Below are positions 1 through 7,285 of a stretch of 13,471 nt of DNA, one piece after another. Both the position numbers and the translations under genes were made by a program. This DNA is from an uncultured Erysipelotrichaceae bacterium. Its GTDB lineage: Bacteria; Bacillota_I; Bacilli_A; RF39; UBA660. Under the pieces are notes generated by a model. The model saw only the letters and a list, made by a program, of their open reading frames with translations. It searched no databases and was not told the origin of the DNA. The stretch's first letter is position 1, and every line of letters begins with the position of its first letter. The DNA lies in NCBI GenBank assembly GCA_902766815.1, contig CACXEZ010000054.1, positions 1-13,471 of the forward strand. Direction: 5' to 3'.

Positions 1-20
1 GACGGTTTTTAACCAAAAAA

Positions 21-60
21 AATCGTTTTAAGTCTTTTATTATTTGACTTTAAAACGATT
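21..60 (-). terminator. Rho-independent terminator at the left edge
   Basis: Two long arms (21-34 and 46-60) pair with one bulged base around an 11-base loop. Read on the minus strand the hairpin is followed by a run of eight T (the A-run at 14-21 on the plus strand), which is the intrinsic terminator pattern. It lies about 35 bases past the stop at 97, so it would end minus-strand transcription coming from the LRR remnant. Its strength suggests that a real minus-strand transcription unit once ended here. Confidence 0.7.
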
Positions 61-96
61 TTAAAATAAATTTATATTTTTATCCTGACACCACTT

Positions 97-354
97 TTAT
101 ATAACATTCATAACTAAATTCTTTATAAATCTTCTGATTAATAATATTTTTTGCTCGTAAGTTAAATTGCTCTCTTGAAAAATAACCTTTAAAAAACACT
201 TATAATAGGATAAAAAATTAAAACATATATGTGTTAGAAATTTTAACAAAGTATCAAAATCAGTGACCTTTATATACAAATACAAAGTAAAACCATAATC
301 GGGGGGAATAGGGCGAATACCTAACCCTACTGACCATAACCAGTGGAATGACAT
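97..354 (-). pseudogene. Unrecognised 3' remnant behind the LRR fragment
   Basis: This 85-codon open frame ends 36 bases before a good minus-strand terminator, so it may be the 3' end of a former gene. It overlaps the end of the LRR remnant by 28 bases in another frame. I see no ribosome binding site before its ATG at 354. The N-terminal third includes a short Gly-Ile-Arg-Pro-Ile stretch. The rest is hydrophobic and aromatic and ends in a Lys/Arg-containing helix-like segment. I recognise no domain. It could be chance, a frameshifted tail of the LRR gene, or a separate degraded gene. The DNA at about 299-345 is clearly richer in G and C than its surroundings. Confidence 0.25.
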
Positions 355-634
355 AGTATCAGATAAAAAAAGGTGTAAGCATCATGAGAAGAACTAAAAT
401 ATTGTTCATATAATTCGATATTAGGAGGAAATTCAATAGACCGAAGATTATTGTAGCAAAAAGCTCCTTCACCTATTTTTTTAAGAGAATAGGGAAGATT
501 AATTTTTTTCAATTTTTGGACATTATCAAATGCATAACTATTAATCAATTTAACAGTATTAGGTAATGTAATTTTTCCTCATTTGGATTTGAAGAATTCA
601 TATCACTAGTAATAATTTTATTTGAAATACTCAT
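327..634 (-). pseudogene. BspA-type leucine-rich-repeat gene, frameshifted
   Basis: Minus-strand frame 327-578 encodes one clear and one partial BspA/LRR_5-type repeat: ITLPNTVKLINSYAF, then INLPYSLKKIGEGAF and a SIEFPPN segment. These repeats occur on secreted or surface proteins of gut and oral Firmicutes. Upstream the frame is closed by TGA at 579-581, but another frame has ATG at 634 and runs into the same place. Adding one A to the A5 tract (plus-strand 572-576) joins them as NPNEEKITLPNTVK, giving about 102 codons. A TTGACT-17-TATCAT promoter lies just upstream, so 634 is probably the original start. There is no signal peptide, and family members are usually much longer. The fragment looks truncated as well as frameshifted. 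A sequencing error in the homopolymer is the main alternative. Confidence 0.6.
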
Positions 635-664
635 AATAATACCACATTCTTAAAATTAACCCAT

Positions 665-693
665 ATGATAATTTAAATATCCTAAAAAGTCAA
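665..693 (-). promoter_or_regulatory. SigA-type promoter for the LRR remnant
   Basis: On the minus strand TTGACT (688-693) is separated by exactly 17 bases from TATCAT (665-670), a near-consensus vegetative promoter. The predicted transcript start is about 24 bases before the ATG at 634. It is the best -35 box in the window, although the gene it serves appears broken. Confidence 0.6.
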
Positions 694-723
694 GTGTTTC
701 CAAAATATACATAAACATTTGCA

Positions 724-766
724 TAAACAAAAAAAGACTTTTTTAAATCTCAAATTTTAAAAAGTC
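724..766 (-). terminator. Terminator of the femAB-type gene
   Basis: Arms at 735-747 and 754-766 pair (AGACTTTTTTAAA with TTTTAAAAAGTCT, one bulge). On the minus strand a run of seven T follows. It begins 9 bases after the stop codon of the FemAB-type gene, so it is that gene's intrinsic terminator. Confidence 0.8.
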
Positions 767-775
767 TATATGAAT

Positions 776-1993
776 TTAATTAGTTGTATTTGTCTTAGCG
801 GAATTATTAGAAATTGGTTTTGGGCTCTTTTTTGCATAGCCATTTAATTTATATAATAATTCATTAATAACCAAATCAAAACTATTAGAATATTCAATAA
901 TATTACCATTGTATCCCGTCTTTGTAATTTGATTCTTAGTAATAGTAATATCCCCCAAATCAAAAACAGAATAACCATTACCAATATATTGTTTTATAAT
1001 TTCCCACTTAATAATTGGAATACTTCTAATATTCTTAAATTCATTAACATAACACTCTTTTACAAAAGATACTTCACGCTTGTTAGTAATCACAGCAACA
1101 CCCGAAACAACAATACCATTGGGATACTTTCTAGCAATCTCAGTTCCTCTAATTATCTCATTTTTATAAGTATTAATAATTTTATCAGATATCATTTTCT
1201 TTTCGATCAATTTCTTAGTCTTTTGTACATTAGGATCTTTTAATTTTTGATTAAGAGTTTCATTATTAATTTGTTCCCTCTTCAATAAATATCTATAGTT
1301 ATTAATATAAGTATTAGGATTAATTTTAGCCAAATAAATAGTTAATTGATTATAAGGAGATTGAAACAGTTCTAGCATATGTCTGTATCGTGTTTTATTT
1401 TCGATTAAATTTAAGAATTCATTCTGATCCTCTTGAGTAGTAGCTTGATGCACAACAATTCCTTTTTTTAAACAATCATTAATTGTCCTTCTTAAACTTC
1501 TCTTAAAATTTTTATAAGTAACATTAATATTATTTGTTTTCAAAACCATCTTATATTTAGAAGTATTAGGAATATATTCATATCCCATTTTTTTAAACTC
1601 ATTAATAATACCACTATTATTTTCTTTTAAAATAAAATCACTATTATACACTTGATAAGGAATAAGAGGATTAATTCTAATATAAATAAAATTTAACTTT
1701 TTCAAATAATTCTTAAGCTCTATAGTAAAGGTTTGAACTAAATCTAAATTATAAAAGTTAATTAAATAACCATTAGGCACATAACCATACTTGTGTTTGT
1801 TATTAATCGCTTTTCCTAAGAGTAGGGTAGCAGCATGAACATTATCCATATCATCAACTAACCCTAAATAATGAGGAGTATAACCATCATCTTGCTTTAA
1901 CTTAGCATATTCTACACTTTGTTTATAATTCTTTTTACTATGCATGTTAGAATAATTTTTAAATTGCAATTCTGATAACTCTATAATATGCAT
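776..1993 (-). CDS. FemAB-type peptidoglycan branching aminoacyltransferase
   Basis: This is a 405-residue protein of the FemA/FemX/MurM family. Family members use aminoacyl-tRNA to add amino acids to the side chain of lipid II on the cytoplasmic face of the membrane, building the interpeptide bridge. Visible marks are the basic FKRSLRRTINDCLKKGI segment (163-179), followed by a charged, lysine-rich helical stretch at about 228-285. The latter matches the coiled-coil arm characteristic of FemA/MurM. The C-terminal part has the acetyltransferase-like fold features FDLGDIT (344-350) and NSFDLVIN (370-377). Length is normal (family about 400-420). There is no signal peptide or membrane segment, as expected. 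The start has a strong GAAGGAGGG site 7 bases upstream and its own extended -10 promoter. The amino acid added and the position in the bridge cannot be told from sequence. The gene stands alone with its own terminator. Confidence 0.88.
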   Translation of the reverse strand: MHIIELSELQFKNYSNMHSKKNYKQSVEYAKLKQDDGYTPHYLGLVDDMDNVHAATLLLGKAINNKHKYGYVPNGYLINFYNLDLVQTFTIELKNYLKKLNFIYIRINPLIPYQVYNSDFILKENNSGIINEFKKMGYEYIPNTSKYKMVLKTNNINVTYKNFKRSLRRTINDCLKKGIVVHQATTQEDQNEFLNLIENKTRYRHMLELFQSPYNQLTIYLAKINPNTYINNYRYLLKREQINNETLNQKLKDPNVQKTKKLIEKKMISDKIINTYKNEIIRGTEIARKYPNGIVVSGVAVITNKREVSFVKECYVNEFKNIRSIPIIKWEIIKQYIGNGYSVFDLGDITITKNQITKTGYNGNIIEYSNSFDLVINELLYKLNGYAKKSPKPISNNSAKTNTTN

Positions 1994-2017
1994 TATTATC
2001 CCTCCTTCAGTTATTTC

Positions 2018-2026
2018 ATTATATCA
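2018..2026 (-). promoter_or_regulatory. Extended -10 promoter of the femAB-type gene
   Basis: The minus strand reads TGATATAAT, a perfect TGn extended -10, 24 bases before the start codon. The -35 position (2041-2046, TATAAA) is poor, which is common for extended -10 promoters. Confidence 0.6.
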
Positions 2027-2098
2027 TATATTTATCTAAATTTATAGGGGTAAATTAACAAATATGTATATAAAAAGTTCTCTATTTTAAATAAAAAA

Positions 2099-3919
2099 CT
2101 AATTAGTTAGAAACTGATTCAATACTCGTTCTAATTCTACTTTATCAATAGGCTTTGCCAAATAATCATCTAAACCTTCTTTGAAATAAGACTCCTTCAT
2201 ACCAGAAATAGCATTAGCAGTCAGTATAACTACTGGAGTATGAAAACTCTTATCTTCTTTTATCTTTTTAAAAGTTTCAACACCACTCATTTTAGGCATC
2301 ATATCATCCATTAGAATTAAATCATAAGTATTAGTTTTTAATTTTTCTATACATTCAAATCCACTTAGACATGTGTCTGGAGTGATATTATAACTCTTTA
2401 ATAATCGAGAAGCCACTTTAATGTTTAAATTATTATCATCTACTACTAATATTTTCTTATCTGAGTAATCTATAGTATCATTCTTCTTATCTTCTTTTTT
2501 CACTGTATCATCCACCATAGAAACAATTTTTTGTGATATATATACTGTAAATTTGGAACCATTTCCATATTTTGACTGAACAATAATTTTTCCACCCATC
2601 ATTTCAACTAAATTCTTAGTAATAGCAAGTCCTAACCCAGTACCTTCTAGAGTAGTATTCTTATCTTCATCTAATCGATTAAACTTTGTAAATAATTTAT
2701 CTATTTTGTCAGGTTTAATTCCTCTTCCTGTATCCTCAACTGATATGACTAACTTACAAGTGTTTTTTTGATTAATACAACTGACAGAAAATTCGATCCA
2801 TCCTTCTTCAGTATATTTAGCAGCATTAGTGAGTAAGTTAGTAATAATTTCTTTCACCTTACCATTATCACCATATAAAATACCTGGAATATCACTAGAA
2901 AAATTTGTCTTTAATTCAATAGGTTTCTCGACAATTCTAGGTTTAATTAACTTAACTAAATCTTCAAACATATTCATAGGATTATAATTGACATTAATAA
3001 CTTCCATCTTACCAGCTTCTATTTTACTAATATCTAAAATACCATTAACAATCTCTAATAGATTCTGACTAGCCATAATAATATCTTTAGCCTCACTTTG
3101 AGCATCCTCTAAAGTTTTATCCTCCATAATAGAATTACTAAATCCAACAATAGCATTTAAAGGTGTCCTAATCTCATGTGACATATTAGATAAAAATTCA
3201 GTCTTAGCAGTATTAGCTCTTTCAGCATTACTTTTAGCAAGCTCTAATTCATTAATTAACTTTAAGTCTAGATTCTCGATAGTATGAAACATCAGGTAAC
3301 ATACAAATGACTCTACATAACATATAATTACAATTTGAGGATTATAATGTTGTATGGCTACAGAAATCATTCCTAATATGATATAAATGATTAAAGGTGT
3401 AATTTTAATTTTATCTATCTTTTTAAAGTTGATGAGAATAAAGCAAATAATAGTAATAGTGAAAAATGAACCAATACTATATGCAAAGTTGACTGCTAGT
3501 CCATAGGAATAAGCAACTCCTTCACTCAAATCTACATGCAATTTTATAGGCAGAGCTAATATAATTAAACTTACTATCATACATATGACATATGTAGTCT
3601 TTATAATTATATTTTTATTGATAGAAATATTTGTAATTGTAATAGCATACCACATCAAAAACATCGCAAAGATAATAAAATATATAAGATACATCTTCAA
3701 AATTATATTTTCAATTACACTAGGAAAAAAATTATAATTTGTTGATACAAATCCACATAAAGATTGTAAAAATAAGCCGATTAGGTTAGATATTAGCATT
3801 TTTTTATATACTCTATTTTCTTCATTTTTAATTCTTGCTTTTGAGTAATATATAACTATCAGAGCAACCATATATATAATACAAAAAATAGTAACATATG
3901 TTAATTTCATTGTTTCCAC
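2099..3919 (-). CDS. Membrane hybrid sensor histidine kinase with receiver domain
   Basis: This is a 606-residue hybrid histidine kinase. Residues 5-212 hold about seven hydrophobic segments, a multi-pass sensor with no obvious extracellular domain. A coiled linker (about 214-240) follows. The dimerisation domain has the H-box NMSHEIRTPLNAIVG with phospho-His248. The ATPase domain has N-box Asn361/Asn365, G1 DTGRG (396-400) and G2 GTGLGLA (426-432). A charged linker leads to a C-terminal receiver with acidic pair Asp494/Asp495, phospho-acceptor Asp538, Thr567 and Lys589, all intact. There is no DNA-binding domain, HPt domain or partner regulator nearby, so the phosphate target is unknown. The start is GTG (M4 is an in-frame ATG alternative) with AGGA 9 bases upstream. 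It is transcribed from its own promoter. The ligand cannot be predicted. Confidence 0.93.
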   Translation of the reverse strand: METMKLTYVTIFCIIYMVALIVIYYSKARIKNEENRVYKKMLISNLIGLFLQSLCGFVSTNYNFFPSVIENIILKMYLIYFIIFAMFLMWYAITITNISINKNIIIKTTYVICMIVSLIILALPIKLHVDLSEGVAYSYGLAVNFAYSIGSFFTITIICFILINFKKIDKIKITPLIIYIILGMISVAIQHYNPQIVIICYVESFVCYLMFHTIENLDLKLINELELAKSNAERANTAKTEFLSNMSHEIRTPLNAIVGFSNSIMEDKTLEDAQSEAKDIIMASQNLLEIVNGILDISKIEAGKMEVINVNYNPMNMFEDLVKLIKPRIVEKPIELKTNFSSDIPGILYGDNGKVKEIITNLLTNAAKYTEEGWIEFSVSCINQKNTCKLVISVEDTGRGIKPDKIDKLFTKFNRLDEDKNTTLEGTGLGLAITKNLVEMMGGKIIVQSKYGNGSKFTVYISQKIVSMVDDTVKKEDKKNDTIDYSDKKILVVDDNNLNIKVASRLLKSYNITPDTCLSGFECIEKLKTNTYDLILMDDMMPKMSGVETFKKIKEDKSFHTPVVILTANAISGMKESYFKEGLDDYLAKPIDKVELERVLNQFLTN

Positions 3920-3943
3920 AACATCACATCCTATCTAAACATA

Positions 3944-3972
3944 ATTATAGCATTATAAATACCTATATACAA
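3944..3972 (-). promoter_or_regulatory. Promoter of the hybrid kinase gene
   Basis: On the minus strand TTGTAT (3967-3972) lies 17 bases before TATAAT (3944-3949), and the spacer ends in TGC, making TGCTATAAT an extended -10. It is a strong SigA-type promoter, showing that the kinase is transcribed separately from the upstream adenylate-forming gene. Confidence 0.75.
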
Positions 3973-3973
3973 T

Positions 3974-3996
3974 AAAAAAATAATAAATTAATTATT
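3974..3996 (-). terminator. Weak A/U hairpin after the adenylate-forming gene
   Basis: Arms AATAAT (3979-3984) and ATTATT (3991-3996) pair around a 6-base loop, and the minus strand continues with seven T. The stem is short and made only of A-T pairs, so termination would be inefficient. It overlaps the stop codon of the upstream gene and sits directly upstream of the kinase promoter. Confidence 0.35.
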
Positions 3997-5853
3997 ACTT
4001 TTTCTCAAATTTTTAATATTATTTGTGTTTAAATAGGCAGAATCTATATAAATGTAACCATCTTTTTCTTGTTTTAATAATTCAATATCTCTTTTTGTTG
4101 AACGAGAAATGGGAAATGAACTTCTGATCTTAAAAGACTCAGGAACAAAATCTAAATCATTATATTTTTCAAAAATATTCTTTTGAATTCTCTTTAAAAC
4201 TTCTTCATTATTATGCATATTTTCATCAAGTAAAAGATGTACACATAAATAGCTATCCCCATATTTATTTTGTTTGCTAAATACTTCACAATCCCTAACA
4301 TTTGGATCTTCTAATATAGCATTAACAAGGTCAAAATTATATATTTTTTTATTATTAATGACTGAAAAATCTTTTTCTCTACCTAAAATGACCAATTTAT
4401 TTTCTTCAGTTAAATAACCAATATCTCCAGTAAGGATCATATCATCAAAAAACAATTCATTATTTAAATCATCTCTACTAAAGTACTCTAACATTTTAAA
4501 AGGTGAATTGATTGCAACCATTCCTCTCTGATTGTAATATAATTCATTATGATTTTGATCTAAAATCGTAATTTTTACCCCAGGTAGTGGAATTCCTGCC
4601 AAAGTAACAATAGCAGCATTCTCACATACACCATAGCTATCTTCAACATTTATATTACCACCTAGTTGTTGGATATCATTTGTTAAACTTACTTTGTTTT
4701 TTTCACTAATAGGGGTTCCACCCACTAAAATATGAGATAATTGGTTATATTGATATATTCCAATTTTATTTAAAAAATGAAATAGATGATCATTCTTTAT
4801 CTGTTCAATACCATTGTTAAATAACTCCCTAGTACCAACTGCCCAATTAATTTTCTTTTTGCCTATGTTTTTGATAAAAACTTCAGGTTCTAATTTGGGA
4901 TTTTGATATATAGTACTTCTATAATAAAGAGGACTAGTTCCCAATGCTATTAATCCAGTTGATGACCATAAAGGGATAGATTGATAAAATCTTTGTCCAG
5001 GAGTTAAATCAATTCCCAAGGTATAGTATGTTTGCGGTGGTAGCACCAAACTATCATGAGATAACTTTATACCCTTAAGTATACCTGTACTTCCAGATGA
5101 ATAAACTACTGCAATTGGATGATTTGGAATATATTCAGCAATAGACGGTATCTTTTCGTTTTTACCTTCGTTTAGAAATTCATCCCAATATATATATTTT
5201 TCACCATAATCTTGCTTTTTTATTATCTTTTTACCAAGATTTATTGGTAATGCTGAATAGAGCGCTGGCACAACAATAATCTTTTCAATATGTGAATTAT
5301 CTAACATTTTATCAATTCTTGTTTTTACAATTTCATTATCTAGAAATTTATCCAATATAATCAATAATTTACTATTTCCCTTTAACAAGTCCTTTAACAT
5401 TGTACCATCATCCAAGTAAGGTGGCATAAAAATACCTGCCGCATTAATATGCCCTAAGGCATATAACATATACATTGCTTCTGGAATAGCAGGTAAACAA
5501 ACCGCTACATAATCCTTATCAGTAATACCATTTTTAATAAGACTCTTTACAATCCTATTTTTTTCATTAATAAAAGTTTTATATTTTATTTTATTTAACC
5601 CATACTCAAGAGCATTTTTATCTAAATTATGATTATTATTCTCTTCTAGACTCTTAGTAACATTGTTAGGAAGTGGTATAAAAGTAGGAGTATCTTCATT
5701 ATAAAAAGTTAATTCCCTTGAATTAATTGTAGGACTACTGGTTGGTGGACCTTGTATATCACCTAAAGCAAGTTTCCTTAAATATAAATCTCTTAATTTT
5801 TGCTCGTTAACAGATAAATTCCCTAATTTTATTTTATATTCTTTTAATTCCAT
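3988..5853 (-). CDS. Adenylate-forming (AMP-binding) acyl-CoA synthetase-like enzyme
   Basis: This is a 621-residue enzyme of the ANL superfamily (acyl-CoA synthetases, NRPS adenylation domains, luciferases), which activates a carboxylic acid as an acyl-adenylate. Core motifs are present: P-loop YSSGSTGILKG (251-261), A5 SYGVCE (406-411), A7 TGDIG (475-479), GREKD (491-495) and the C-terminal catalytic lysine in SRSTKRD (Lys587). The first 50 residues form an extension with LRDLYLRKLALGDIQGPP (20-37) before the usual core. The start ATG has GAAGGAA about 5 bases upstream. No carrier protein, thioesterase or condensation domain is encoded nearby, so whether the acceptor is CoA or a carrier protein is open. 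The substrate is unknown. Soluble, with no signal peptide. It is divergent from the cwlD-like gene and followed by a separately promoted kinase. Confidence 0.88.
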   Translation of the reverse strand: MELKEYKIKLGNLSVNEQKLRDLYLRKLALGDIQGPPTSSPTINSRELTFYNEDTPTFIPLPNNVTKSLEENNNHNLDKNALEYGLNKIKYKTFINEKNRIVKSLIKNGITDKDYVAVCLPAIPEAMYMLYALGHINAAGIFMPPYLDDGTMLKDLLKGNSKLLIILDKFLDNEIVKTRIDKMLDNSHIEKIIVVPALYSALPINLGKKIIKKQDYGEKYIYWDEFLNEGKNEKIPSIAEYIPNHPIAVVYSSGSTGILKGIKLSHDSLVLPPQTYYTLGIDLTPGQRFYQSIPLWSSTGLIALGTSPLYYRSTIYQNPKLEPEVFIKNIGKKKINWAVGTRELFNNGIEQIKNDHLFHFLNKIGIYQYNQLSHILVGGTPISEKNKVSLTNDIQQLGGNINVEDSYGVCENAAIVTLAGIPLPGVKITILDQNHNELYYNQRGMVAINSPFKMLEYFSRDDLNNELFFDDMILTGDIGYLTEENKLVILGREKDFSVINNKKIYNFDLVNAILEDPNVRDCEVFSKQNKYGDSYLCVHLLLDENMHNNEEVLKRIQKNIFEKYNDLDFVPESFKIRSSFPISRSTKRDIELLKQEKDGYIYIDSAYLNTNNIKNLRKSNN

Positions 5854-5882
5854 AACATTTCCTTCTTTCTCTACTGATTTGA

Positions 5883-5891
5883 ATTATAACA
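5883..5891 (-). promoter_or_regulatory. Extended -10 promoter of the adenylate-forming gene
   Basis: The minus strand reads TGTTATAAT, 29 bases before the start codon at 5853. The -35 region is only an A/T run, so the TG extension is the recognisable element. Confidence 0.55.
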
Positions 5892-6142
5892 TATAATAAC
5901 TCTAAAAAAATAAAATTAACTAATATAATAACAAATTAATGGCCTGTACTATATCAAAAAGTTTACCAAAAATTTCTTTTTATATTTAAAAGACTATATT
6001 ATACAAACATATGAAATAAAATTAATTAGAAGTTATCAAAAAATAATAACTATAAAATAGCACGAATAATCATAAGTCATATAAAATAAGAAGCATAGAT
6101 TAAAATAATAATAAAAACATATACTTAACTAGGTGAAGTTCA
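5892..6142. other. Divergent intergenic region
   Basis: About 250 very AT-rich bases separate the divergent adenylate-forming gene and the cwlD-like gene. No open frame here looks coding. A weak 6-bp A/T hairpin is visible at 6031-6051. TATATTATA at about 5994-6002 could be a plus-strand -10, but without a convincing -35. The cwlD-like gene must be driven from here. I could not identify a clear SigA, SigE or SigG promoter; the best sporulation-type -10 (CATATACT at 6118-6125) sits too close to the ribosome binding site. Confidence 0.5.
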
Positions 6143-6799
6143 ATGAAACAATATAAGACACTAATATTAGTAATGTTTTTCTTATCCATATTTTGTTTTG
6201 GTAAAGTAAATGCAATAATAAAAGATTATACCTTATTAGGGAAAACAATCTATCTTGATGCTGGGCATGGAGGTAGAGATAGTGGAGCTATCTCTAGTAC
6301 TTTTTTAGAAAAAGACATGAATTTATTATTAGTTCAAAAACTAGAAAGTGTACTGTCAAGTAAAGGAGCAGTTGTATACTTAACAAGAGATGGGGATTAC
6401 GATCTAGCAAATAGTACCATAAACAGAAAAAGAAATGACTTATATAATCGCGTAAAAATGATCAATGCTTCAAAATGTGATCTATACATATCTATGCATT
6501 TAAACGCAAGCCCAAGTACTAAGTGGAATGGAATACAAATATTTTATAGCAATGTCTTAAAAGAAAATAAAATAGTAGCAGAAACCATTACCAATACTAT
6601 GAAAGAAAACATGAAAAATATTCGTGAAGTAAAGAAAGAAAATAGCTATTATATGTATTCTAAATTAAAAGTACCAGGCGTATTAGTAGAAGCAGGATTT
6701 ATTAGTAATCCTAATGATAATTATAAAATTAGGCAGAAAAAGTATCAAGATACCCTAGTAAACAACATAGCCAAAGGAATAGAAAATTACTTTGAATAA
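6143..6799 (+). CDS. cwlD: CwlD-like N-acetylmuramoyl-L-alanine amidase (spore cortex)
   Basis: This 218-residue protein is a zinc amidase of the Amidase_3 family. It starts with a short signal or anchor sequence (hydrophobic 7-20, KVNA near 24) and places the catalytic domain outside the membrane. Zinc ligands are His42 in LDAGHGG, Glu56 in LEKDMNL and His119 in ISMHLNA; catalytic Glu183 lies in VEAGFISNP. The KRNDLYNRVKMIN segment, KVPGVLVEAGF, the total length (B. subtilis CwlD about 237) and the absence of wall-binding repeats all favour CwlD over vegetative amidases. CwlD removes peptide side chains from cortex muramic acid so that muramic delta-lactam, needed for germination, can form. 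The gerQ homologue 4 kb away supports a spore role. AGGTGA lies 6 bases before ATG. The usual partner gerD is not next to it. Confidence 0.83.
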   Translation: MKQYKTLILVMFFLSIFCFGKVNAIIKDYTLLGKTIYLDAGHGGRDSGAISSTFLEKDMNLLLVQKLESVLSSKGAVVYLTRDGDYDLANSTINRKRNDLYNRVKMINASKCDLYISMHLNASPSTKWNGIQIFYSNVLKENKIVAETITNTMKENMKNIREVKKENSYYMYSKLKVPGVLVEAGFISNPNDNYKIRQKKYQDTLVNNIAKGIENYFE

Positions 6800-6813
6800 T
6801 TAATAATAATTTT

Positions 6814-6847
6814 AGAAAATATAGTTTTGAATATTTTCTTTTTTTTT
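6814..6847 (+). terminator. Terminator of the cwlD-like gene
   Basis: Arms AGAAAATAT (6814-6822) and ATATTTTCT (6831-6839) form a perfect 9-bp stem with an 8-base loop, followed by a run of nine T. It begins 15 bases after the stop codon of the amidase and separates it from the downstream small gene. Confidence 0.85.
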
Positions 6848-6856
6848 AATTTATTG

Positions 6857-6862
6857 TATAAT
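6857..6862 (+). promoter_or_regulatory. Possible -10 box for the small membrane protein
   Basis: TATAAT lies 51 bases before the ATG at 6914 and just after the amidase terminator, so it is well placed. The -35 position falls in the terminator T-run and does not match well, so this is tentative. Confidence 0.35.
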
Positions 6863-6913
6863 TTTACTTGTATGAAAGTAATAGAAAAATAAAAAGATAG
6901 GAAGTGGTTAGAT

Positions 6914-7276
6914 ATGGAAAAAGTGTATTTAAAATATGATGATATTAGACCATGTGTAGAATGTGACTATGGATTTGTTCCATCTATGTTATGGATGGGT
7001 TTCTTATATCCGCTAAAAAAAGGTGATATGCGTTTTTTTATAATTATTAGTTGTCTGCAGTTTGCAGTATGTGTCCTATTAATCATATTAGTGCCAACAG
7101 AAGCAATTATAAGATTAATACTATGTTTAATTATGATTTTAATAATCAATATTCTATTTGCCATAAATTACAATTTATTAGTAATTGAAAGATTACTAAA
7201 AGAGGGATATTATCCTATGGACTATAACTCATCTGAGAAACTAATAAAAAAAGGAATTTACTTCAAACTACAGTAA
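6914..7276 (+). CDS. Small DUF2628-like membrane protein
   Basis: This is a 120-residue protein with two strong hydrophobic segments at about 41-60 and 64-86, flanked by hydrophilic ends. The arrangement resembles DUF2628 proteins: a Gly-Phe-x-Pro-Ser start, a FLYPLKKGDMRFF entry into the membrane part, and INYNLLVIERLLKEGYYPMD after it, where family members have a Tyr-Asn near a Leu-Leu-x-x-Gly-Tyr motif. No function is established for that family and none is inferred. Start ATG has TAGGAAGTGG upstream at acceptable spacing. The last 31 bases of the gene form the left arm and loop of a bidirectional terminator. A reverse-strand open frame inside it is a shadow. Confidence 0.72.
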   Translation: MEKVYLKYDDIRPCVECDYGFVPSMLWMGFLYPLKKGDMRFFIIISCLQFAVCVLLIILVPTEAIIRLILCLIMILIINILFAINYNLLVIERLLKEGYYPMDYNSSEKLIKKGIYFKLQ

Positions 7277-7285
7277 TTCCTTTTT
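7246..7285. terminator. Bidirectional terminator shared by convergent genes
   Basis: The left arm (about 7246-7261, A-run plus GGAATTTAC) pairs with the right arm (7273-7285, GTAATTCCTTTTT) with one bulged T. T-runs follow on both strands. The hairpin includes the last codons of the plus-strand gene and touches the stop codon of the minus-strand gene, so one element serves both. Confidence 0.8.

Noticed and set aside
299..345. GIRPI segment as the end of a DUF6273-like domain
   Set aside because: Only a few residues agree with the usual ending and nothing upstream in that frame supports the domain.
929..1243. Plus-strand open frame of 104 codons
   Set aside because: It lies wholly inside the femAB-type gene, has no ribosome site and no recognisable sequence; it is a shadow of the real gene.
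2097..2108. Palindrome AACTAATTAGTT at the kinase stop codon as a terminator
   Set aside because: It is a perfect palindrome, but as RNA it gives at most a 4-bp stem; too weak to call even though T-rich sequence follows.
6093..6125. Sporulation-type promoter for the cwlD-like gene (GATTAAA, 13 bases, CATATACT)
   Set aside because: The -35 matches SigE poorly, no SigG pattern fits, and the predicted transcript start would fall on the ribosome binding site.
6967..7164. Minus-strand open frame inside the DUF2628-like gene
   Set aside because: Antisense shadow with no ribosome binding site; the plus-strand frame has a start site, membrane plan and terminator.
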